Positions 10,787 to 20,194 of a DNA stretch of 64,000 bases are shown here, in pieces (the first letter of the stretch is position 1; each line of letters starts with the position of its first letter). The stretch comes from Thelephora terrestris (taxonomy: Eukaryota > Basidiomycota > Agaricomycetes > Thelephorales > Thelephoraceae): NCBI GenBank assembly GCA_015956445.1, contig WIUZ02000006.1, forward strand, positions 868,001-932,000. Reading direction: 5' to 3'. The translations under genes were made by a program, and so were the position numbers. The notes beneath the pieces are model-generated. The model was not told the origin of the DNA. It worked only from the letters and a program-made list of their open reading frames with translations, and ran no database searches.

Positions 10787-11413
10787 CAGGGCCCGTTGAT
10801 GTTTATTTTTCTGATCTGACCACGACCACGTCGAGTACTTTTTTGTGCGCCGGACTGGTAACTCTTTGGTAAAGCTTCACCATATCCTAGGGTATAGGTG
10901 GTTTAGGCAGACGAACACCTTCGAAACCAATTAAGCCGGAGCGTTTTCCTGCTGGCCTCCGGTTTGGCCGGGCCAGGGTGGCAATTGCTTGACTATGCGT
11001 TTCGCACATCTCAAATAGATAAACCCACATGATTCCCTACCTCGTCTCTGGAAAGTTTGTGCGATGCGGTCTAACTGAAGATGTTCTTTGCTCCCAGCAC
11101 GAGCATTTTGGAATATGACAGCCACTACGGAACACTGTCCAGCGGTGTCATATTAGCGGTCGAGATCAGAAACGACCTCGCTAAGAGTGAGCCTTGGCCC
11201 TCTTAATGTGCCCAAGAGCCAAGTAAGAGGCCAGAACGAACTTGTTACCCGCAGTTTCTTTGGTTTTATGATGGGCTGGTGGGGTATTATAAACCGGACA
11301 TATCATAGGATTTGGGACTGCGTCTTCGGAGTTTGCCGAGCGGATCAAAGCGATCGATTCACTCGATCTGGCGTCGATTCTAAACTTTTGCACTGCATCC
11401 TCGAGCCAACGGG
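10787..11413. other. Divergent intergenic region between dienelactone hydrolase and LAS1
   Basis: These 627 bp separate two divergent genes and should hold both promoters. A 64-codon open frame on the minus strand (10931-11125) has no recognisable content. The stretch is GC-poor in places and shows no tRNA-like arm pair or repeat. No clear TATA box is visible near either start. Confidence 0.4.
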
Positions 11414-13303
11414 ATGCGACTCCCACGACGTGTCCCGTGGGCATCGCCATCCGAATTAGAGCAGCTGTGTTCTTGGATTTACTCGGATGAAACTGATCTT
11501 CACTCCAAACAGTTGGCCGTAAACAAGGTATCACGCCTCCTCTTTCACCCAAGCTCTCGAATCCCCTATCAAACCAAACGTCTGACGTACGCTCCTGAGT
11601 ATAGTTGTCTGCGTGGAAGTCAATCACTCAGTTATCACATGCCTTGGAATCGACATTGGGGCTCTTGACCGTGACTCTACAAGATGGCTTAGCGTCACAG
11701 CCCTCTTCATCGGCGGTGTTATCTGGGTACAACCTCCGGCAGTGCTACTCGACAGCGATTATACGGCTAGTCAACGGTCTAGTCGATCCTCTGCAGTCCG
11801 GCGTCTACGCCAGGTCAATCGCTTCCATAGCAGCGCAGTTGGGGCTCCCCGGCTGGTTGGTAGAAGTCCGACATGCAGCGACCCACGAAGAACTCCCATC
11901 GCTCGAAGTTCTGAGAGAAGCCGCCCATGAGGTTCTTTCCATCTTTTCACCGCCATTGCGAGAGTTTTTTTAATTGACGTCACGGAATTCTCCTAGTCCC
12001 TGAGATGGTTACTTCACAACTATTTCATGCCGGAATTACATCCCTCGTCTGCGGAACCCGATAACCGACAACCTCTGCGGTCCGCTGCGCCCCTCTTGAA
12101 GAGGTATAGCGTCCTTATGAAAGTCGTAACGCGAGATACGTCCTTGAAGCAGAAGTACCAGCACGAGATTGAAAGCGTTCTGAGGGACGTCGAGCGTTGG
12201 ATTGCGGAGGCAAAGACCGCGGTGGACATATCCAGTGGGAACCTTGGCTGGGAAGGCGTCGAGTGGGATGGCTCGACGGTAGACTCCGCACCAGTCGTCA
12301 AGGAAAAACTCGCTCTGGAGGCCTTGTGCGAAAACCTCATGGAGAAGGGCGCCCTTGTGCCCTTGGCCAAAAAGTACGTGCCCTGAACGGAGACCTTTTT
12401 GAGCTGATGCTATTATTATGACCCAGGAAGCGAACATTGGACGCGAGATCGTATCACCCTCCGAGGGCGGTAGTCTCGATATGGATGCCATTGATTCACC
12501 ACGTAGAGTCACTACACGCAGGATTCATGGTTGTCCTCGTCACACAACTCACCTCGCAGCTGCTCAACGAGCCCGTTGCACCGGTACCGGGAACACCTTC
12601 GGCGCGAGACAGTTCTTACGATTCGTTTATCTCCGCGTGGGCTGTCTACCTGCTCGACACGCAAACTCTATCGGCGGTGGAAATGAATCAGGGGCTGATG
12701 AACATCATCCCGATAGTCATGGGCGGCCTGGGACCACTCGGACTCGGCACCTTGCCCGAGCGGAAAACGTAAGTTTTTCCTTCCACGAGGCATACATGAC
12801 CCAACCCGCGCCGTTTTTCTTGCTGCCTGCCCCCCGGTTCTATTTCTGATATCCGAATTCCAGGGTTAAAGTGTTCCTGAAAGAATTATGTAAGAGGGAC
12901 GCAAGGCTGGCGGAGATATGCTCAGCCCTGGACGGGACGCCGCAGCACGTTCGGGTGAGCGCCCTAGTTTAGCTAAAGGTCACTTCGGGAGGTGACCTTT
13001 GTTCTTCTTCTCCTTCCCTCCCCCTCGATCGACCCCTTTTTACTCCACTTGGGGATCGACAAACATTTGCAGGAATGGAAGGAGAACGATCTCGAGGTCA
13101 TGAACGAGAGGCTCGATGCGCTACTCGCACACGGGCGCCCGTCCGCACCTACGCCTGCACTGCGCTTCACACTCGAAACGAGCAGCGCAGCTCCGGATTC
13201 GTCACCTATTGATCCCGTATTACCACCAGGATGGTCGGTGCCTGGGCCAAATTCCGGGTGGAGACCTTCCCCCATTGGGGTTTATGTCCCTTGCAAAACG
13301 TGA
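11414..13303 (+). CDS. LAS1: Las1 family pre-rRNA ITS2 endoribonuclease
   Basis: Las1 is the HEPN-family nuclease that, with the polynucleotide kinase Grc3, cuts ITS2 during 60S ribosome assembly in the nucleus. The N-terminus MRLPRRVPWASPSELEQL followed by AVNKLSAWKSITQLSHALES is diagnostic. The HEPN catalytic motif is visible as VEVRHAATHEELPSL, with Arg and His spaced R-x4-H. The next exon reads WLLHNYFMPEL. The C-terminal half is less conserved and ends GWSVPGPNSGWRPSPIGVY, as in other fungal Las1 proteins. Introns lie near 11528-11606, 11934-11996, 12374-12425, 12770-12864 and 12955-13070, each GT-AG. The start at 11414 is the canonical Las1 start. The product is about 460 residues. No partner gene (GRC3) is in the window. 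Confidence 0.93.
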
Positions 13304-13672
13304 TGCTCTTCTTCGGCGGATCCAGCTAAGGGGTAGAGAGAAATAAGATGGATATCATTGTGCAGGTCATGATAATGAATGAATCCCATTATGTAGGCCA
13401 CGAACTACAGTTTCAAACGTATGGTGCGGATATCAAAGCCTTCGCAAGATTCTTGGGTAAATTTACAAAGCAGTGGATTGAGAAGGAGGGTGTAGGAGAG
13501 GCTCATAACAGTGTCAGTCGAAGGAAGGAAAACAAGAAGAAAAAACGGTCCAATACAACCCCGAAAGTCACAATGAGAAGCACCAAAGATATGGAAATGA
13601 GATTCATAGCTAAATAAACCTGTTGTGGGACCGGACCTCTTGAGTCAAGCTTTACAGGATATCGATCGATCA
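13304..13672. other. Convergent intergenic region with a possible LAS1 polyadenylation signal
   Basis: These 369 bp lie between the LAS1 stop and the stop of the next minus-strand gene. An AATAAA hexamer at 13613-13618 on the plus strand could serve LAS1. An 89-codon open frame (13348-13617) is lysine-rich at its end and has no recognisable domain. It is most simply 3' untranslated sequence. Confidence 0.35.
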
Positions 13673-15395
13673 CTAGAATCCGACTTGAGATTTACGGGGG
13701 GTGGGACCAGGTCGTGGTCTCCGATCAGTAGGGTCGCTGGAACCGCTGGCGCTCTGTTGAGTAGTAGGTCGGTCTTCAGATCGACCGGTGTATTGCGGGG
13801 GGAGTTCTGTAACACCAGCGCCAGCAGTAAAGACCGTGACAGGTGCGCCTCCGCCATCGTGGTGTACAACGTAGACATGGGGAGTTTGTTGCGTACCACT
13901 GGCACTACCGTCGGATTGGTTGTTCGAATAAGCAGATGTGGGCGCAGGGGGCATAGTTGGACTGGTGGGATGAGGACCTTCGGGCAAGAAGGGTTCAACG
14001 AGGTATTGGTTGGTACTGATGTCAGGACCAGTCGCGGCAGCTGGAACATGGGGAACATTATCGGTCCTCTTGAATCGCTCTTGGTTGGCAATAAATGCGG
14101 CATGATCAATGGAATCACTGCTCGAGTTACGCCTGACTTTGTTGTACCGTTGACGTGCAAAGCAGCTGGCAATGATTATACCGATGATTGCGCCAAGCAC
14201 GAGACCACCGACGCTTGATCCGACGACGACACCGGTAGAGATACCGGACTTCCTGGATGAAAGTATCAGACCGCTGGTTCGGTCAAGCCCGAGGGCGAGA
14301 TTACTTACTTGTTGGGTTGAGAACCAGCGGAAAGACAAGCAGTTGTTGTCCCAGGTCCACCACTATGCTGGGGTCCGTTAGACCAGGAGATACCGTTGGC
14401 ATCGGTTAGAGTGATGAAAAAGGGAGATGCCCAAGAAAGAGAGACGGTCCAGTTGATAGGACTCATGTCATATGACATGATTTTGTACGGAGGGTGAAGG
14501 GCAGGGGCGATAAGCATGGTGAAGGGCGGAGTCCCGTTTTGGGGGATCAGGGAGATGTCCGTACACTGGGATGCAGGTCAGAGGGGAGCAATAAAGTAAA
14601 CGAGGGTCCAGATGGATTACCTGATCAATCCAACCGTACGCAGAAATTGGACCGTTCTCGACGAGACCCTGTACAGAGAGACTTTGGGTGGGCAATGTGA
14701 GGTTTCCGCAACCGGTGGTTTGTGACGGGTACACGGTATAAATATCTTGGCATCCTCCGGTAGCCCCATTTACGTCAAACTGCAATGGAGTATGAACATC
14801 GTGGGACATCCTTCCAAAGGAAAAAAACTCGGGCAACGAACCATACAGATCTCGTACTGCGTTCCGGGCGCGTATGGAACGGTCCAGTTCTGGTGGAGAC
14901 GTGTAAACAAACGGACTAAAACTGGAGCTTGGCCGGGCTCACGTATTCGAGGTTATTTCCTGCATCGATAACAAGTGGCACGGTCTGGGCACTGGAAATA
15001 AATGAGCGGGTGATAGCGAATGTGAGAGGTGGCGATAACATACGAACTGTGAACCAGGAGTTTGTAGGGAGGGACCGGGTTTGGGCTGTTGAGGAGAAAA
15101 TATATGTACGTGGGACACGGACCAAAGATCGCGGGGCAGCGTACCCTGTAGCGGATGATCTACTCCACTGGATGTTTAAGGTGCTGCACTGGGCGGTCGT
15201 TGGGTTTGGCAATGGAATGGTTGGGTCATTCCATTGGAAGAAGAATGACTGGTAGGCGTATCAGTACCGCCCATTGAAATGAGGGAGGTGAAGTTAGTGT
15301 ACCTGAGGGATATAGGGAACGACGTTATTGCCGAACGAGGCACTAACGGCCGCGGTAAACAGGGCAAGGAGGGAGAGGAGGGAAAGCGCCCACAT
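13673..15395 (-). CDS. Single-pass surface protein with secreted ectodomain, function unknown
   Basis: The start MWALSLLSLLALFTAAVSAS is a clear signal peptide. The ectodomain contains paired segments of the type common in basidiomycete surface proteins: QCSTLNIQW, then GGCQDIYTVYPSQTTGCGNL, LVENGPISAYGWIDQ and GTPPFTMLIAPALHPPY, then INWTVSLSWASPFFITL and DANGISWSNGPQHSGG. A transmembrane helix follows (VVVGSSVGGLVLGAIIGIII), with basic residues on the inner side. The cytosolic tail of about 180 residues is rich in Pro, Ser and Thr and ends PTPRKSQVGF. Several short introns are needed and the joins in the region 14900-15200 are the least certain. This architecture is widespread in Agaricomycetes, but I know of no assigned role. 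A wall sensor or mating or surface-recognition role is conceivable and not shown. Confidence 0.72.
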
Positions 15396-16086
15396 TGCAA
15401 CACCAGGGGGAGGAGGAGGATAAGGAACGCACCCGTGAGGGGAAAGGGTGGATGGCCTTTTTATAAAAAATCATGTCAAGGATTCGGTACCCGGCTGTGA
15501 CCCAAGGACCGATCGGGTGAAACACGGGATGGACCGAGACCAAACCGAAAGCGTCAGTCGACTCATGGTTACACCGCCCATCGGTTGCATTGATTGTTCT
15601 ACTTTCAGGCCTTGAAATTCATCTTACAAGACCAAATCTTTTTTTTGCTCTCGGGTGACCAGACCAGCCAAGCTCGCGCGGCAGTCAGGCACGTGTCACT
15701 CCGAAAACACATCCGCTGTCTCGAACTCCGAACTGGAGATTGGGGGGAATCGAGGCACTTGGCGATTGGTCGATAGCTACCATCACAGCCAAGTTCAGCC
15801 TAGTGTGGGAACCGTCTCTCTGAAAAACCAATCCTGCTGTCACTAAAGCGCCTTGAGGCAGTGCCGAGGATCGAGTGCTCATCATCGTAAACTTGTGGGT
15901 GCGATCGTCAATCCTCTCTTGCTACCGCTAAACACAAAGTGGCCACGGCCAGTTTTAAAAAACTAGACACAGCAAGTAACCCGACCTCGCGCAGAATCCC
16001 ATTAATCATCACTCTCCACGTTCACCAGCGCCGAATCGTTTGCTATCTACGGCCCTGACCTGGGATCAACTCATCACTGTACTGTG
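15396..16086. other. Intergenic region upstream of the surface-protein gene
   Basis: These 691 bp lie between the surface-protein start and the 3' end of the exonuclease gene, both on the minus strand. The proximal part contains a TATA-like box (listed separately). The rest has only short open frames without recognisable content. I found no tRNA, repeat or inverted structure that stands out. Confidence 0.4.
15458..15470 (-). promoter_or_regulatory. TATA-like box of the surface-protein gene
   Basis: Read on the minus strand the sequence is TTTTTTATAAAAA. It lies about 65 bp upstream of the start codon at 15395, a normal distance for a TATA-driven fungal promoter with a short leader. Confidence 0.5.
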
Positions 16087-17432
16087 TTATAAGGGTCTCA
16101 ATGTCCGGAGCAGTCCGCGAACGCACTTGTTGACTGTTCCCATCCTTCCTCCTCCTCCCCCATGAGGCTGTCGGGCGAGTCTTGTGATCATGAGTCCCCG
16201 TCCTCCGTTCGTCACCGCTCTATCCCCAGCAACTCGCTGAAGTCCATTCATATGTCCAGAACTTGATCCAGAAACGGCCCCAACCAACCGGTCTGGTCCG
16301 CGATTTGACCTTTCCCTCTGTTGTTGATAGTGGCGGCGCCCACGTGCTGGGGGTTGCCTAGAAACCCCTGAAACATTTGGCTTCCCGTTATCCCCTTCCT
16401 TCTTCTCCTTAGGTGGCTTTGGTGGAGGTGGTGGCCCAGGGTCATAGTTTGGGTTGTTCGGATGCCATGTACGCCCCTGCGAATCGCATAGGGCTCCCCT
16501 ATGCACCTCGAACGAATAACAACTCTCCGCGGGTGGAACAACCATTTCATCAGCCATCTTGATTAACCGAGAATATATGGTATATCCGGAGTGTCCATCG
16601 TTGGCTGCATCTGTTCGCGGAGCACATTCGTCACTCTCGACGGCCGTTCATTCAGCCACCGTACTTACATTCCTGCTGATTATATGAAAGCTGCGCCTCC
16701 CAATTGCTACGCGTTATCTTGCCTTTTCCAAGCGCAAGAAATTCATAGGTGCCGACCAGGTTTGCCAGTCCAATCGGGTTGGTATACTTCCCCTTCCATG
16801 TCGAGTCTACCGAACGAGCCAAGAGAGAAAGATCTATACACTGTTTCATGGAGACGCCACAGTCCCTGTAGACCTTCTTTGCGTCCCCTTGGAACAACAA
16901 GTACACGTCCGTTAGTTCACCTTGGTAGATAAAAGATAAGAAACACTTGCACTTACCCTGTATCCCAACACCAGCCTTCGTATATGTCTCGCTCTCAAGG
17001 ATAGCCCGGAGGCTCTCCGGAAACCCTGAACCACCAAGGGTCAGTCCATGCAAACGGGCATATAGATAACGATGAAAGATTACTCTGCATCGCGCTAACT
17101 TGGAGCAAATATATAACCTCGTTATTGGCCAGCTGGATGAGAGCGACTTTGTTCTCAGGCTGTCCCTTTAGAAACACTGGCTTCCATTCGACATCGAAAC
17201 CGAATACGCAAGGCTGTAGGCCTTCTAAAAGCTCGTCTGCCCTGTCGCAGTCAGTCACATATTCGAAAACCGGTTGTGGCTCGAAAGTCCGCCACGAATA
17301 GGGTATTGTCGGCTCCGGCCGCTTTGGTTGTTGCACTGGTGCAGGTTGTCCGTCTTGTGGAGTAGGCGCGTCCAAAACTGCCGTCACTTCTCCTGTTTCG
17401 GAGGCGGATGTCGAGGTGGACGGCTCTGTCAT
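16087..17432 (-). CDS. WRN-type 3'-5' exonuclease domain protein
   Basis: The protein carries a DEDD-family 3'-5' exonuclease domain like that of Werner helicase or RNase D, without a helicase. Exo I is CVFGFDVEWKP (D and E ligands). Exo II lies in AGVGIQGDAKKVYRDCGV (D). Exo III is QEYAANDGHSGYTIY, with Tyr and Asp as in the DEDDy type. IGLANLVGTYEFL matches the family segment between Exo II and III. The N-terminal 60 residues are low complexity. The C-terminal 150 residues are rich in Pro, Gly and Arg (PPARGRRHYQQQRERSNRG) and may bind nucleic acid. Introns are short and GT-AG. The start at 17432 gives MTEPSTSTSASETGEV. An upstream in-frame ATG cannot be excluded. The gene is divergent from a PIF1 helicase. 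Activity on DNA versus RNA is not decided by sequence. Confidence 0.86.
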
Positions 17433-17614
17433 CTTTGTGGACGTCTGAAAGATGTGGCTGCCGGTATTTGGATTCCATGATTCATTTTCAGTATTCCCAA
17501 TTCACCGGTACCGTGACCTGTTCTTTGAGTTTCCCATCACGTGAGTGGCTGCCACGCCTCATGGTGTCCGCCACCTCCGCTTACGAGACGAAATCTGGCG
17601 CGACATTTCTCGCC
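17433..17614. promoter_or_regulatory. Divergent promoter between the exonuclease and PIF1 copy A
   Basis: 182 bp lie between the two start codons. An E-box-like CACGTG occurs at about 17538-17543 within ATCACGTGAG. This palindrome is the binding site of Cbf1/USF-type bHLH factors. No TATA box is evident. Joint regulation of the two genome-maintenance genes is an inference from this arrangement. Confidence 0.4.
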
Positions 17615-20091
17615 ATGCCTAAATCTCAACAAAAGTATTATGCAGTCAAAGTTGGCAGGGGGGGCCCACAGATCTACAATACGTGGGAAGAGGTACGCTG
17701 GCAGTTCACTGGTCGTGTTTCCGTGCAGGCAGTGACCAGTTCCGTAATATTAGTGTGTTCAGCAGGTGATTATCCTGTTGGGGTTATTCGAAAAATGCCT
17801 GTATGGTGATTCTTCCCGACAGGTAACCAGGTATCCGGGAAATAAGTTCAAGTCCTTTCGCAGTCGAGCGGAAGCACAAGAATGGATAACGCCCAATCCA
17901 AGTAAGCCGATCCTTCCCATCTAGTGCAAACGCTTGACAGTCCTCCCAGTGCCGATTCTACCATCTAATTCTGGCGGCCCCTCTACTTCCAGCGCGTCAG
18001 AATCCTCCGCGCCCAGCGAGCCACCGTCCAGCCAGCCCGAAATGCCACCGGTCACAGGGGAGCCCGGGGTCACGCTATCTCCGGAACAAACCCACGTTCT
18101 GAATATGGTCAAGTCCGGGAGGAACGTGTTCTTCACGGGTTCTGCTGGTAAGTTCCACGAACATGCCGGAAGCATTCGATAATCGATGTCGCAGGAACGG
18201 GCAAGTCCGTACTTTTGAGGCAGATCATCAGTTGGGCCAAAGCCGGTCAATGTGATGAAGATGAGCCAACAGTGGGGGTCACTGCTTCCACCGGTATGGC
18301 TGCCGTGAACATCGGCGGCGTCACGCTCCATTCCTGGGCTGGTATCGGGCTCGGTAATGAGCCCGCAGACCACTACGTGAAAGCAATCAAATACGGACCC
18401 AAGAAGCTCCACAAGCGGTGGCGTCGAGCGAAAACGCTCATCATCGACGAAGGTAGTGTGTGGTTTTTGTGCTCACATGCAGTTGTTGACAAAATGAGCA
18501 GTATCTATGATTGACGCAGGCCTCTTCGATAAACTCGTGCGCGTTCGTCTCATCACCGGTTCGGTCTGCACGCTGACCGCTCATACCAGGAATTCATAGC
18601 TCGTGAGATCAGAGAAAATGAGCGCCCATTTGGTGGGATTCAGGTGAGTCGTCCCATTCCGTGACTGAGCGTGAGTGGCTCACGGACAGGAAGCTCGTAC
18701 TCTCTGGGGACTTTTTCCAACTCCCGCCGGTTGATCTTGGCTCAAAACACGTGCAGTTTGCTTTCCAAGCGCCATCGTGGGACCAATGCATTGATTCCGT
18801 CACATCTTTAACCCGCGTGTTTCGCCAGAAGGAACAATGTGAGCGTTTTACTCCCTCCTCTGGTGGTCAGCAAACGCTTACCTGCCAATCCAGCGTTCGT
18901 GGAGCTTCTCAATGAGATGCGGTTTGGAAAGCTGAGCAAGCAAAATAAGTCTCGTTTGATAGCGCTGTCAAGGGAAGTCAGGTACACAGACTCGGTGGAA
19001 CCGACGCAATTGTACGTCCCGGGAACGTCATATGAGGGCACATTCCTATTTATTGCTTTCGCAGGTTTCCTACGAAGAGGGAAGTTCAATCCTCGAATGA
19101 GAGTCGGCTGGCCAAGCTGACTGGCCCGACGCACACCTTTAATGCCATTGATCGTCCCGGTATTGACGACAAGGGTCGAGATGTCTCTTTCCAGCAAGCT
19201 AAGGTGCAGCTGGACAGATGCGTACTAGCACCCGAAAGTATGACGTTGAAGGTAAGAAACACATCTGCACTTGACATGCCCCCGAAAGGTCTCATATCGC
19301 CAACCTTAGGTTGGTGCACAGGTGATGTTGATCAAGGTACGGAAGGAGACCCCATATGCAGCACACGTTCTTACACTCGAACAGAATGCCGAACAGGGAG
19401 TATTGGTCAATGGCTCGGTGGGAATAGTCACTGATTTTCTCACTTGCCAAGAGGCGAAGGAGATACATCACATCACGGTGGCTATATCCCCGAAGGACAG
19501 AGAAGAAAATCAAAGGACTGGAGAGGTGCGGATAGTGGACCGCCTATGGAAGAACCAGACCAAGTGGCCAGTTGTTGAATTTCCGGGAGGCCGTAAGAGG
19601 CTCATACCTCCGCACGAGTTCACAATCGAAAATGCCAGCGGCTCGACGCAAGCCACCCGATACCAAGTGCCGTTACTATTGGCTTGGGCAATCAGCATCC
19701 ACAAGTCTCAGGGGCAGACCTTGCAGAGGGTTCGTGTCGACCTCGGAAAGATCTTTGAGAAGGGGCAGGGTCAGTCATCTTTGGGCACTTTGGAGGCCGT
19801 TCACGTTAACCAATGGTCTTACAGCATACGTTGCGCTTTCTCGCGCCACGTCATTGCAAACGCTGCAGGTTCTGAACTTCGATCCATCTAGGTAAGCTCG
19901 CTCGAGTGATTGGTTGGTTTCGATTCATGACTCACGTCGCACCTAGGGTCATGGTCCATGAGACAGTTCTAAATTGGCACGAGCAGATTCTTGAGCGGGA
20001 AAGGAAAGCGAGGATTTTGGCGGAATGTGAACAGGCAATTAACTCCTACGTAGATGAAGACTCAGACTGGGAGAACGACCATCCTTTTTAG
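17615..20091 (+). CDS. PIF1-family DNA helicase with N-terminal RNase H1-type hybrid-binding domain, copy A
   Basis: The N-terminus is an RNase H1 hybrid-binding (viroplasmin-like) domain: KYYAVKVGRGGPQIYNTWEE, spliced to VTRYPGNKFKSFRSRAEA. A Ser/Pro-rich linker leads to a complete superfamily 1B helicase: LSPEQTHVLNMVKSGRNV, Walker A GSAGTGKSVL, motif Ia [13 protein letters not shown], Walker [31 protein letters not shown], and motif [15 protein letters not shown] with AYVALSRATSLQTLQVLNF. An intron cuts the Walker A glycine codon (GCT G / GA ACG GGC AAG). The C-terminus ends DWENDHPF. PIF1 helicases unwind G-quadruplexes and RNA-DNA hybrids in nucleus and mitochondria. Starts at 17561 and 17615 are both in frame. 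17615 begins right before the domain, while 17561 would add a short leader. All joins are open, with no sign of decay. Confidence 0.88.
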
Positions 20092-20138
20092 AAGTAACCG
20101 GTTGTTTTTTCGACGAGGCGCTTCACTTGTAAATTTGT

Positions 20139-20144
20139 AATAAA
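20139..20144 (+). terminator. AATAAA polyadenylation-type hexamer after PIF1 copy A
   Basis: The hexamer lies 48 bp after the stop codon of copy A and about 50 bp before the start codon of copy B. If used, the two genes have separate transcripts in spite of the 103-bp gap. Confidence 0.4.
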
Positions 20145-20194
20145 CGAGCGCGTTTGTACACGTGATGCGAATTTCAGGATTCTCAACACAACCT

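Noticed and set aside
10931-11125. 64-codon minus-strand frame between dienelactone hydrolase and LAS1
   Set aside because: Too short, no similarity and no supporting splice structure.
13348-13617. 89-codon plus-strand frame after LAS1
   Set aside because: No recognisable content, lysine-rich end and an AATAAA at its end fit 3' untranslated sequence of LAS1.
17615-17880. Viral origin for the viroplasmin-like domain
   Set aside because: This domain is a normal part of eukaryotic RNase H1, and no other virus-like sequence is nearby. A cellular source is simpler.
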